From assembly GCA_024760905.1 (NCBI GenBank), contig CM045733.1, forward strand, positions 41,155,001 to 41,219,000: 64,000 nucleotides of DNA, read 5' to 3'. Positions 1 to 12,256 of the stretch are shown piece by piece; position 1 is the stretch's first letter; every line of letters begins with the position of its first letter. Source of the stretch: Plotosus lineatus. Lineage: Eukaryota > Chordata > Actinopteri > Siluriformes > Plotosidae. A model generated the notes under the pieces. That model saw only the letters and a list, made by a program, of their open reading frames with translations, ran no database searches and was not told the DNA's origin. The position numbers and the translations under genes were made by a program.

Positions 1-10
1 CATATACATA

Positions 11-555
11 CAGTGGAGCCTCGGAATCCGAACGGTTCTGGAGTCCGAAAAAATCGGAATCCGAACAAAAAAAAATCCGCGAGTTCTTCCGTCCGGGAAA
101 CCGAACAAAAACCTGAAGTCAAGCTCGAGAAACGCGCGAGAAAAAAACACGACCCCCCTCCCCCCCAACTGACGTATAGCTACATGTATGTGTGTATATA
201 ATATCAATAAATACATATTCAATGCTATAAATGCCTAGAACAATTAAGCGTTAAAAATGAATTCATAAGATGGAAATAAAATATAAATACACACAAATAC
301 AGACACGCGCAGATGTGTGTGCATGCACTCAGATTTGCACCTCACAAAAATGTAACTAACTAGTTTTGATGAGAGACTTTGGGTTGTTTTTTTTTTTTTT
401 GCATAATTGGCCTTGTTTCTGCGGCATTTTCCTTAACTTTTTCATCATTCTTCCTTAATTTCCGTATTTTTTAATTCGATGAATATTTAAAAAAAAAACA
501 AACATGATGCACTGAAGCCGCATGAATTGAAGCATGAAGTAGCAAGGGATCCCTG
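11..555. mobile_element. Tigger/pogo-type MITE, chimeric
   Basis: Flanked by TA at 9-10 and 556-557. The right half (from about 170) matches the element at 10052-10507 almost base for base, including the end AGGGATCCCTG. The left 150 bases (starting CAGTGGAGCCTCGGAATCCG) instead resemble the ends of the element at 6009-7740. It therefore looks like a recombinant between two related families. Non-coding. Confidence 0.6.
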
Positions 556-609
556 TATTTGAGACTTAGTGACACTCTTGACATGTTTGCTCATGATTTA
601 AAGGCTCAC

Positions 610-706
610 TTTCAGTCTCTCCTTCTTCTGAGGAGATCAGGATCGTGCCCTTGCCATCCTCGATCTGCACGTCTGGCGCCACCATGCCAAATTTCTCCTT
701 CAGGAT
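610..706 (-). CDS. uba2: uba2 exon 14 (last in window)
   Basis: Ninety-seven bases, [20 protein letters not shown]... to EEGETE plus one base; acceptor GACAG, donor GTGAGC. Part of the ubiquitin-like fold. The following exons are off the left edge; bases 1-609 are intron 14. Confidence 0.94.
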
Positions 707-3700
707 CTGTCACCCAAATTAAATGCAAACACACAATTTATAAAGGCTGAGTGATATGAATTAGAAGAAAGGCACTTGAGAAAACGATAAGTTGTCATTC
801 TGTCACACTTTACTGCATATGTGTAGGTCACTTTGCAAAAGTGGGTCAAATGCAGTTTGAGCAAAACACAATCTGTATCTGCACAATTTGAGGAGTGGTT
901 TGGAAAGCCTACATAAAGGCCCAGAAATGTCAAAGTTGTTATTGTAGTGCATGTCATAAAGCCATATCTATCACATGAACATCAACCCGGATGTTAAATT
1001 ATGAACAATGAACATCAATCCGGGGGGGGGTTAGTAGCAAGGCGTATGGACTGTACACCATTCACCATCAGAAACCTGATTGACCACCACAACATAACAG
1101 GATCAGTTGATGACTGAGTGTAGATGTCCAAAGATATGGACTCAAAGTTTTTAATGACTGTCAGTGTAGATATGGTGGTAATATTTCAATATTTACAATA
1201 TTCAGTTAGATAAAGATATATTTGAAAGTCCTGAAATCCCTCTCACAGTTCTACTCAACCATTTTCCCATGATAAGCTCTTTAAATGGTCCAGTAGATGG
1301 TTAGACATTTAAATGTCTACAGCAATAGTGAAATTATTCATGAAATAACTAAACCAAACCAAACACAAAAAAGTATTCCAGATCAAAGTACTAGTACTTC
1401 TCAAAAAATTAACATATTGTGATAAAGTTAATAATTTTCTGTAATGTACTGATAAACATGAGACTTTCATATATTTTAGATTCATTACACACAACTGAAG
1501 TAGTTCAAGCCTTTTACTGTTTTAATATTGATAATTTTGGCAAACAAGAAAAAAAAAAATCCCTAGCTCAAAAAAAATTAGCATATTTCATCCGATCAAT
1601 AAAAAAAGTGCTTTTAATACAAAAACGGTCAACCTTCAAATAATTATTTTCAGTTATGCACTCAATACTTGGTCGGGAATCCTTTTACAGAAATGACTGC
1701 TTCAATGCGACGTGGCATGGAGGCAATCAGCCGGTGGCACTGCTGAGGTGTTATGGAGGCCCAGGATGCTTCAATAGCGGCCTTAAGCTCATCCACAGTG
1801 TTGGGTCTGGTGTCTCTCAACTTTCTCTTCACCATATCCCACAGATTCTCTATGGGCTTCAGGTCAGGAGAATTGGCAGGACAACTGGGCACAGTGATAC
1901 CATGGCCAGTAAACCATTTAGCAGTGGTTTTGGCACTGTGAGCAGGTGCCAGGTCGTGCTGAAAAATTAAATCTTCATCTCCATAAAGCTTTTCAGCAGA
2001 TGGAAGCATGGAGTGCTCCAAAATCTCCTGATAGCTAGCTGCATTGACCCTGCCCTTGATAAAACACAGTGGACCAACACCAGCAGCTGACATGGCACCC
2101 CAGACCATCATTGACTGTGGGTACTTGACACTGGACTTCAGGCATTTTGGCATTTCCTTCTCCCCAGTCTTCCTCCAGACTCTGGCACCTTGATTTCCGA
2201 ATGACGTGCAAAATTTGCTTTCATCCGAAAAAAGTACTTTGGAACACTGAGCAACAGTCCAGTGCTGCTTCTCTGTATCCCAGGTCAGGCGTTTCTGGTT
2301 CAAAAGTGGCTTTTACTGTACCTGTACTGGCGGCTCCTGTAGCCCATTTCCTGCACACGCCTGTGCACTGTAGCTCTGGATGTTTCTACTCCAGACTCAG
2401 TCCATTGCTTCCACAGGTCCTCCAAGGTCTGGAATCAGCCCTTCTTTCACTTTTTCCTTCCCACAGACGACCCACTGAAGTGCCTTGATACAGCACTCTG
2501 GGAACAGCCTATTCACTCAGAGATTTCTTTCTGTGTCTTACCCTCTTGCTTGAGGGTGTCAATGATGGCCTTCTGGACAGCAGTCAGGTCGGCAGTCTTA
2601 CCCATGATTGCGGTTTTGAGTAATGAACCAGGCTGGGAGTTTTTAAAAGCCTCAGGAATCTTTTGCAGGTGTTTAGAGTTAATTGGTTGATTCAGATGAT
2701 TTGGTTAATAGCTCGTTTAGAGTACCTTTTCATGATATGCTAATTTTTTGAGATAGGAATTTTGGGTTTTCATGAACTGTATGCCAAAATCATCAGTATT
2801 GAAACAATAAAAGACCTGAAATATTTCAGTTGGTGTGCAATGAATCTAAAATATATGAAAGTTTAATTTTTATCAGTACATTACAGAAAATAATGAACTT
2901 TATCACAATATGGTAATTTTTTGAGAAGGACTAGTATATTAATCCTGGTGGAATAGATTAAAACGAAAATCCTTAAGTAATCTAAATCCACAGTCCACAT
3001 TGTTTGCAACTTTATGTATAAAAAATAAACATCAGTTATTGTACCTTTGAAAATGTTTATATTTCATAAAGATGGCAATGTGCCTGAAACCTCACCTTAT
3101 CCTGGAGAGTCTGTACCATCGTTTTGTGCAAATTAAGTTTAACTGTGGCTTCAGGTTTGCTGGCACATACGTAGCAATTTGGATTAGGACGATCGAGTGC
3201 ACATGGCACCAAGAGCTTTTTCCTGGGGTTTGGCTGCTTGTTTAGGAAGATCTGAGTAAGAGAGAGAGGTTATGTTTTCATTTCTGTTTGCTTGTGTGCA
3301 ACATAGTTGTTGTACTTAAAAAACAGTAATGCACAGATGGCAACTTCTTTTTCTAGAGTAGGGTGAGGTACACGTCACAAATTAATACAGTCGGCCCTCT
3401 ACTTACGAAAACCTCCGAATACGAAAAATCCAGGTTACGAAAAACATTTTCCTAAATTTTCGCCCTCTGTATACGAAACAACCTATTCTTACGAAAAGCA
3501 CCAAATGTGCCTTTCAAAAATTCAAACAATGCGTGAGTTGCTCTCTCATTGGCTGTCTCCCAACATCCCGCCCCACTGGCCAGAAGGGATCTGAATCTCC
3601 ATAGTACTGCACCCATAAAGCTTGTTTGTCACACGTGTAAAGGAGAGTTGTACTGTTGGTTCGTGAGTTTATGTGAGAGGGCTCATCTTATAATCTTATA

Positions 3701-4178
3701 AACACGGCTCATTGGTAATGATTATGGGTTTACATGACTAGACAACCAAGTGAAACAATAAGGAATGAAAACAGTTTTTATGACCGATTTGAGCAGAGAT
3801 GTGGCGCACTTGCCCTGACAGATACAGGACTGTGTACAGAGTCAGTCAGAAAGGAGGCAGGTGTTCTTTAACGCTCTTTTGAGAGTGCTCAGCTTATTTT
3901 TCGTTTTTAAGTTTTTTAATTCAGTAAATGTTTATTAAATATGGCACGCTCCGCCGAATGTGAGCAAAACGCAGCTCATCCGGACCTCCGATCCCTCAAG
4001 GAAACAAGTTAATTTTGAGTCCAGACCTCCAATTTGTCAAGCAGGGAGTGCGCTTTGAATTCCTCGTCTCAAAAGCTCCGGTGTCGGCTGCGCGCTGCGT
4101 GTGGGCGGAGCCCGAATTCAGCGGAGCGTGCTACAGATGTGTGTTGTTTGTGTGTGGGTGTGTGTGTGTGTGTGTGTC

Positions 4179-4210
<32 letters not shown>

Positions 4211-6568
4211 TGTGTACTTGTGTGTGTGTGTGTTAATAAAAAATGTTTAATAATGGTTGAATTAATAAATATGTTAATAAAATGGTTTAATATGTTAATA
4301 AAATGTTTAAATGGTTTAATAAATAATTCTCTTTTACTTTTAACACATATATAATATAAAATTGGTGTACTTTTATAATTTTAAAGGGTTTATGAGGTAG
4401 TCTTGGGAGCCTTGGAATGAATCATGCGTTTTACATGTACAATGCGCCTCTACTTACGAAAACTCCGGGCTAAGAAAAAGGTTCTGGAACGGATTAATTT
4501 CGTAAGTAGAGTGCCGACTGTATATTTTTTGTCAGGATCTGTGCATAGGACCATCTTTAAAAGAAATGCCAGAGATTCTGAAAAATACCCATTCTTTAAT
4601 ATGGAGAAAGACACCCACTAGGGGGGACCCTTTCTTTATTTTTATATACATACATATTTATAAATAAAACTATGAAAGTTTATAAGGTGTTACAAACAAA
4701 AGTTTTCCCTAACCTGATTAACCTGGAAAAATTGTGCTGACCCCAAAAGGTTTAATTGGCATATGAAAAAAAGAAAAAACCCAAACCAACGGACCTTTTA
4801 GTTTTCTGATCAATCCGATTTATGTGTCAAGGTGCCTGCCATATTGTGAAATTGACCCAGGGAGTCAGTGAGAGTGCTTTGTTTTGATTAACAACTTGGA
4901 AGAATCAGCCAACGAAAATGTGTTTTCGTATGTGGCCCATAGCAACACTACATTCTATTGGACAAGTTCTTATGGACAAATGGTGTGGTGAATAATCTAG
5001 ACTGTGCTTCGCCCCCATTTTATGGGTAACTGGCTTCAACTTCGTTATTGTAAAAACAAACGGGGAAACATATCCCCAAAAGACCCAAAAAATACAAAAT
5101 GCTTGCTTTGTGATATCGATTTGTGTTATTTCTGTATTAAAATGGTTTGTTCTTATGGCTGTCTTGTCTGTGAAAACCATGCAGATGGTCTGAAAGAAGT
5201 GTCTAAGGTAAGTGTTTTTAATTCTTAGTAAAACCATAGTTATGTTGATATCTATAGAATAATGGCATACCGTTCCAAGCACAGGCGCTTAATACTACAG
5301 ACCAGGGGTTCCTAACAACCGGGCCTCGGACCGGTACCTGCCCGTGGCTCAGTTGGTACTGGGCCACAGAAAAAAATATATATATTTCCGGTTTATTGAT
5401 AATCTGAACGATCTTTTATTTTTGAAAATATTTTATTTTGAAAAATGAACAGATTCTCTCTGTGACATGTCGGTCATTTAATTGCTAGAATGTAACCCAC
5501 AAGGGGACAGCGTGGGAACAGAGGTGTGCTGGACATGCTTCCAACATAAGCGTGGATCCATCACCTGTGTTGTTTTTTTTTAATTTAAGCTCTACTTCCC
5601 CACCAACTTTATTTCAGCTGTTGAAAAATAACATTCATGGAGTTTTGGTTATAAATATTATTATTATTATTATTAATAATAATAATAATAATAATAATAA
5701 CAACAACAATATAAACAATCTATGCCCACCCACCTACTCCCCACTAAAATTGTAAAGCATTGACTGGTCCACAATGATACAAAGGTTGGGAATCACTGCT
5801 ACAGACTACAGCCGGCTTAAAAATAAGTACAGACTTATCTGCACAACACACAGTGTAGATAGAAGTGAGCCATGGTCAGACCTGACAAGATTCTAAAAGA
5901 GCTAGCAGAGCAGAAGAAGCTGTCTGAAGTTTTAGGTCATTTTAAAAGATATGACCATAATTGTGGTGCTTATTTAAGAGTATTAAAGTTGAATGCTATT
6001 TCCTTGTACAGTGGTACCTCGGTACTCAAACGCTTTAGAGGTTGAACAAATCAGAATTCGACCAAAAAACGAACGCTAAAAAAGTGCGAGAAAAAAACGA
6101 GACCGAAGGGAGGGGAAATGCATGCTTTCAGGAAGTTTGGAAGTTGTTGATGCTATGTATCACCCTGATAAAGGCTGCTCTGGGGAAGTCTGGAAGTTGT
6201 TCATACTATGTATCACTGTGAACACCTTTAAGGATGAGATCATGTCAGAAGCCACTTCCATAAGGTTTTGAAAAGAAGGCAGAAACAAACTACGTTAGAA
6301 ATGTTCTTCAAGAAAAGGAAAGGACACCCTGAGGAAGAGTCATCCACAAAGCAAGTAGCAAGAGAAAAGAAACACCTTTGGCTGATTCACCTGAAGCTGT
6401 TATGGGAGGGGATCCACTTCCTCTCTCCCGCTCCAACATTTACGTATGCCAACTGCTTACCACCACAAAGGTTAAAATTCTTATCTTTATGGTTCTTATG
6501 CTTTAACTGCACTGTGGTTTTTATTTTAGTGTGTTATGGTCTGTGTTGTGAGAGACTCTGGTTTTGGC

Positions 6569-6665
<97 letters not shown>

Positions 6666-7391
6666 TCTCTCTCTCTCTGTGTGCGTTGGAGAGGGGCGTG
6701 GCTGTCACACACGGATGAAGCGCTAAACACACACCTGATTCCACTTAATCACGGGCTATAAAAACTAGCAGCGTGCTCCTCCTGGTACTAGAAGATTGTC
6801 CCTCTTCCCCGTGATTTCTCTAGCTCTCAGCTCAGTGTTCCACCAGTTCCCACTTTAGTTTAATGATTTCCGTGTTTCTCCGCATCTCTAACAGTGACTA
6901 CGATTTCACCGTTCTTTCGTGCCTTCCCTATGAACAATAAAGTGCAACCGTTTTCATCACACCCTGTGTCCTGCATTTTTGGGTCCGGCTGAATGTTCCT
7001 GGCATCACAGAATCTTCTAGCCCTTCTATGACGCTAGGAACATTCAGCCAGAATCAGGTGTGTGTGTTTAGCAATCCAGCAGTGTGTGACAGCCACGCCC
7101 CTCTCCACACACACTTTCTCTATCTATGTGTTGGAGAGGGGCGTGGCTGTCACTTGCAGGTGGAGCACTAAACACACATACACACCTGATTCCGGCTGAA
7201 TGTTCCTGGCATCATAGAAGGGCTAGAAGATTCTGTGACCCCAGGAACATTCTGCCGGAATCAGGTGTGTGTTTAGCGCTCCACCCGTGTGTGACAGCCA
7301 CGCCCCTCTCCAACGCATAGAGAAAGTGTATGTGTGTGTGAGAGAGAGAGAGGGGAAGTGTGTATGTGGGTGTGTGTGTGAGAGAGAAAGG

Positions 7392-7443
<52 letters not shown>

Positions 7444-8665
7444 AAGAAATAGAGAAAGTGTGTGTGTGAGAGAGAGAGACACAAAGAGAAAGAGAGCCAC
7501 CAAAACCAGAGTCTCTCACAACACAGACCATAACATAGTGTACTGTATTCAATAATTTTTTCACTTAATTTGTGGTCCTTTGGTATGAGTTACGGTACCG
7601 TTAACTTCTGTTCAAAAGACGACGGAACGGATTAAGACCATTTACATTATTTGTAATGGGAAAAGCGGATTCGGAATTCGACCAAATCGGAATTCGACCG
7701 TCCGTTGGGAACGAATTATGATCGAGCAGAGACTCCACTGTATAAAAATTTTTACTCAAGAGTTTGACTAAAAGCAACTTATTGTTCACATTTACAAATA
7801 CAGAATAATTGTTTGTGGACACTTGCATTCTGAAAAATTCATTCTTAGTATTTGTGGTAAAACATACACTTGTGACGGGGGAAAAAACCCTCTTAAATGA
7901 CCCAACCTTATTTTTTTCAAGGCTTTTAGGGGAAACAGCTTTTTTTCTGTTTGGCCTTAGAATCCATTTGTGCTCAGTAAAGTTACCTTCAAGTAACAAA
8001 ATTGAAAACCGATTTTTATTCCTTCACCCGAACAGCAATGTACAGTAAGAAAGGATTAAGGCACTGTCAAGAGTGATAGAGGAAAAAATGTTTAAAAAAT
8101 GGAAGGGGTAACCGTGAAAGAAATAAAGTTTCTCACCGTACGACACAGCTGGAAATCTGAGGTAAGAATTTTGAGCGCTTCTAATACGATGAGACCTGCG
8201 ATGACTGCGTTAGTGGTGGCGATGGCTGGGATGATGTTCCCTGCCATCGCTACAGGAGGATACAAAACACACACACAAAACACACGTATCATGGTCTGAA
8301 AGCAAGGAAAAGCTGTCATGTCAGATAACACCGAGGTCAACGTTTTGAGGTTACTATTGTAACATCTATACCATTAGATGTAAATACTGCCTTTACTAAC
8401 ATAAGAGAGGAAGAAGGTGCACGTTCAACATGTGCACATGCACTCACATTTGATGTCAAAGCGACTCTTCATGTTCATGCTAAAGATGTGCATGCGCAGG
8501 TTAGCTGCCGCTGTCACAAAGTCCATGGCTGGAGGATCGTCCTGGCAACCAAAAGAGTTATGTTTAATGTCACAGCACTTCCATGTAAAACAGGATCAAT
8601 TTAAATGTACTATATTGCCAAAAATATTAATTCGTCTGCTTTCACATATACATGAACATAAGTGC

Positions 8666-8711
<46 letters not shown>

Positions 8712-9764
8712 TAATAAAAATTCACCCATGACCAACTTGGAAATTTTTATACTCTATAGCATTAGGGTAGTTTTCCTAAGACTGGAACCCGGGTTGAATA
8801 ATAAACAAAAAAGGAAGATCCAAAATGTTGAAAAAAAAAAAAAAAATGTTAAAGGAATTGTTATGCATTCCAGGGCAACATGTAAAAAGAAGGCAAGTAC
8901 TATGACGTCAAATTAGTTACTAGTCAAGTTGCAATAAGTCATTAGAGAGAATGAACACAATAACAGGTTGGCTTTGTTCTTACACACAGTGTGTGGTTCT
9001 TGCATAACAGTAATTTCTCACTCACTGATTGCTTCTGCTGATACTTAGTTTTGATGGCTCGTTTCTAGTGATTTATCAAGCATTTCAGAGCACTCTTGTC
9101 GGGTAGTAAAGACTTGTGATCTTCAGCTCTACACATTTGGTCACTGAACCAGTGGTCTGCCCATTCATATGAGATGAACTGGCAGACCGTCTGTGATCTT
9201 TCTCACATGTGGCATCAGCTACAAATTTCTTGGAAACCAAGAGTGCTATACAACCTTACCTGAGTATATATTCAAACAAGTTTTGCAAGTGAGTTTTGCA
9301 AGACGACAAACATGGGTTTATGGGTAGACTTTTTTGAAAGACCCCTCAAAAGAGCTCACTTCAGTTACTTTTTGCAAAAAAAATATATATAAAAATGAAA
9401 CAGGAAATTATTTGAGGAAAAAAATGAAGTTGTATCCCAAGTGGCCACAAAATTGATTGGAACACCTGAATTCGATTATTTGGATGGGTGAATGAACACT
9501 TTTGGCAATACAGTGTAACTGTACAGTGCTTGCATGTACCTTGTCCCAGACGAGCTCGGCTCCTTCCCCTTTCTCAGCGAGCTGTGAGCGGAGTGTATTG
9601 ACGCTGTACTGGAAGAGCTGAGAGTAACCCGTCACACTTAATACCTGCTGATCCTTTAGGCCCGTACCACATACTTCGTCCTGACTGCTCACTGCTCTCA
9701 CACACATTCACACAGTGTATACCAAATGGATAAAAATAAACTTCTCCCAGAAAAGCTTGTAAAA

Positions 9765-9862
<98 letters not shown>

Positions 9863-10507
9863 GACTTCTCACAGTGGTGCTGCATTTCAGACCAGTCCAG
9901 TGGTACAGGTGCTTTTCTCTTCTTCCACAACTTATCCATGGTAAGTAGATACATGATGTCATCTTTAAAAAGCTGAAAAAAGGCAAGAAATGGTACAAAC
10001 ACCACTGTGAAAGATTTATAAACATACACAGATTTTATACATAAACATGGACAGGGATCCCTCACTTTCCGCAGTTAATGGGAACCGACCCACTCCCTCC
10101 CCGCGACCACCGATTTCCACGAAGTATGATCAACCCCCCTGACTGACGTATACGTTTATGTATATGTGTATATAATATCAATAAATACATATTCAATACT
10201 ATAAATGCTTATAATAACAATTAAACATTCAGAAATAATGCATAAGATGTAAATAAGATATAAATACACACACAGATACACACCTCACATAAAAATGTAA
10301 ACAGTTTTGTTGGGTTGTTCTTTGTTTTTGTTTGCTTGGGGTGGGTTTTTTTGCATAATAGGTCTTGTTTTGTGGCATTTTCCTTAATTTCCCCCCTATT
10401 TTTCCAAAATGTACTTATTGTTTTATTTTTCAAGGAATATTTTTGAAAAACCCACGATGCACTGTAGATGCAGAAACTGAAGCACGAAGTAGTGAGGGAT
10501 CACTCTG

Positions 10508-10546
<39 letters not shown>

Positions 10547-12166
10547 CTATATGTATAATATAATATATTACATCTATATATATTATATATACACATACAT
10601 ACTTTCTAATCCCTCTGAAAAAATTAGCATATTGTGATAAAGTTCGTTATTTTCTGTAATATACTGATAAAAAATTAAACTTTCATATATTTTAGATTCA
10701 TTGCACACCAACTGAAATATTTCAGGTCTTTTATTGTTTTAATACTGATGATTTTGGCATACAGCTCATGAAAACCCAAAATTCCTATCCCAAAAAATTA
10801 GCATATCATGAAAAGGTACTCTAAAAGAGCTATTAATCTAATCATCTGAATCAACCAATTAACTCTAAACACCTGAAAAAGATTCCTGAGGCTTTTAAAA
10901 ACTCCCAGCCTGGGTCATTATTCAAAACCGCAATCATGGGCAAGACTGCCGACCTGACTGTTGTCCAGAAGGCCATCATTGACACCTTCAAGCAAGAGGG
11001 TAAGACACAGAAAGAAATCTCTGAGTGAATAGGCTGTTCCCAGAGTGCTGTATCAAGGCACCTCAGTGGGACATCTGTGGGAAGGAAAAAGTGTGGCAGA
11101 AGACGCTGCACAACCAGAAGAGGTGACCGGACCCTGAGGAAGATTGTGGAAAAGGGCCGATTCCCGACCTTGGGGGACCTGTGGAAGCAGTGGACTGGGC
11201 TACAAGTGCCGCATTCCCCAGGTCAAGCCACTTTTGAACCAGAAACAGCGGCAGAAGCGCCTGACCTGAACTACAGAGAAGCAGCACTGGACTGTTGCTC
11301 AGTGGTCCAAAGTACTTTTTTCGGATGAAAGCAAATTTTGTATGTCATTCGGAAATCAAGGTGCCAGAGTCTGGAGGAAGACTGGGGAGAAGGAAATGCA
11401 AAAATGCCTGAAGTCCAGTGTCAAGTACCCACAGTCAGTGATGGTCTGGGGTGCCATGTCAGCTGCTGGTGTTGGTCCACTGTGTTTTATCAAGGGCAGG
11501 GTCAATGCAGCTAGCTATCAGGAGATTTTGGAGCACTCCATGCTTCCATCTGCTGAAAAGCTTTACGGAAATGAAGATTTTCTTTTTTCAGCATGACCTG
11601 GCACCTGCTCACAGTGCCAAAACCACTGGTAAATGGCTTACTGACCATGGTATTACTGTGCTCAATTGGCCTGCCAACTCTCCTGACCTGAACCCCATAG
11701 AGAATCTGTGGGACATCGTGAAGAGAAAGTTGAGAGACACCAGACCCAACACTGTGGATGAGCTTAAGGCCGCTATTGAAGCATCCTGGGCCTCCCTAAC
11801 ACCTCAGCAGTGCCACAGGCTGATTGCCTCCATGCCACGCCACATTGAAGCAGTCATTTCTGCAAATGGATTCCCGACCAAGTATTGAGTGCATAACTGA
11901 ACATAATTATTTGAAGGTTGACCGTTTTTGTATTAAAACAACTTTTTTTTTTATTGGTCGGGTGAAATATGCAAATTTTTTGAGATAGGGATTTTCTGTT
12001 TTCATGAGCTGTATGCTAAAATCATCAGTATTAAAACAATAAAAGACCTGAAATATTTCAGTTGGGGTGCAATGAATCTAAAATATATGAAAGTTTAATT
12101 TTTATCAGTACATTACAGAAAATAACGAACTTTATCACAATATGCTAATTTTTTTGAAAAGGACTA

Positions 12167-12256
<90 letters not shown>

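Larger units (their letters stand above)
6009..7740 (+). mobile_element. Tigger/pogo-type element with foreign insert
   Basis: TA at 6007-6008 and 7741-7742. Ends CAGTGGTACCTCGGT and the complement of GACTCCACTG, with subterminal AATTCGACC repeats. A short transposase C-terminal remnant is followed by a CT/CA microsatellite, an LTR-like module and inverted repeats before the right end resumes at about 7500. Related to the element at 12862-16678. Confidence 0.8.

Noticed and set aside
5004..5228. Cys-rich 74-codon plus-strand frame ending near GTAAGT
   Set aside because: Looked like a zinc-ribbon of a piggyBac-type transposase, but spacing of the cysteines does not fit a family I can name.
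6521..6761. Several overlapping frames of 60-150 codons on both strands
   Set aside because: They run through CT/CA microsatellites and encode only Ser-Leu, Thr-His or Val-Cys repeats.
9574..10065. A 163-codon minus-strand frame spanning uba2 exon 9 and the AT repeat
   Set aside because: It is exon 9 read through into intron microsatellite (Ile-Tyr repeats); the splice sites explain it.
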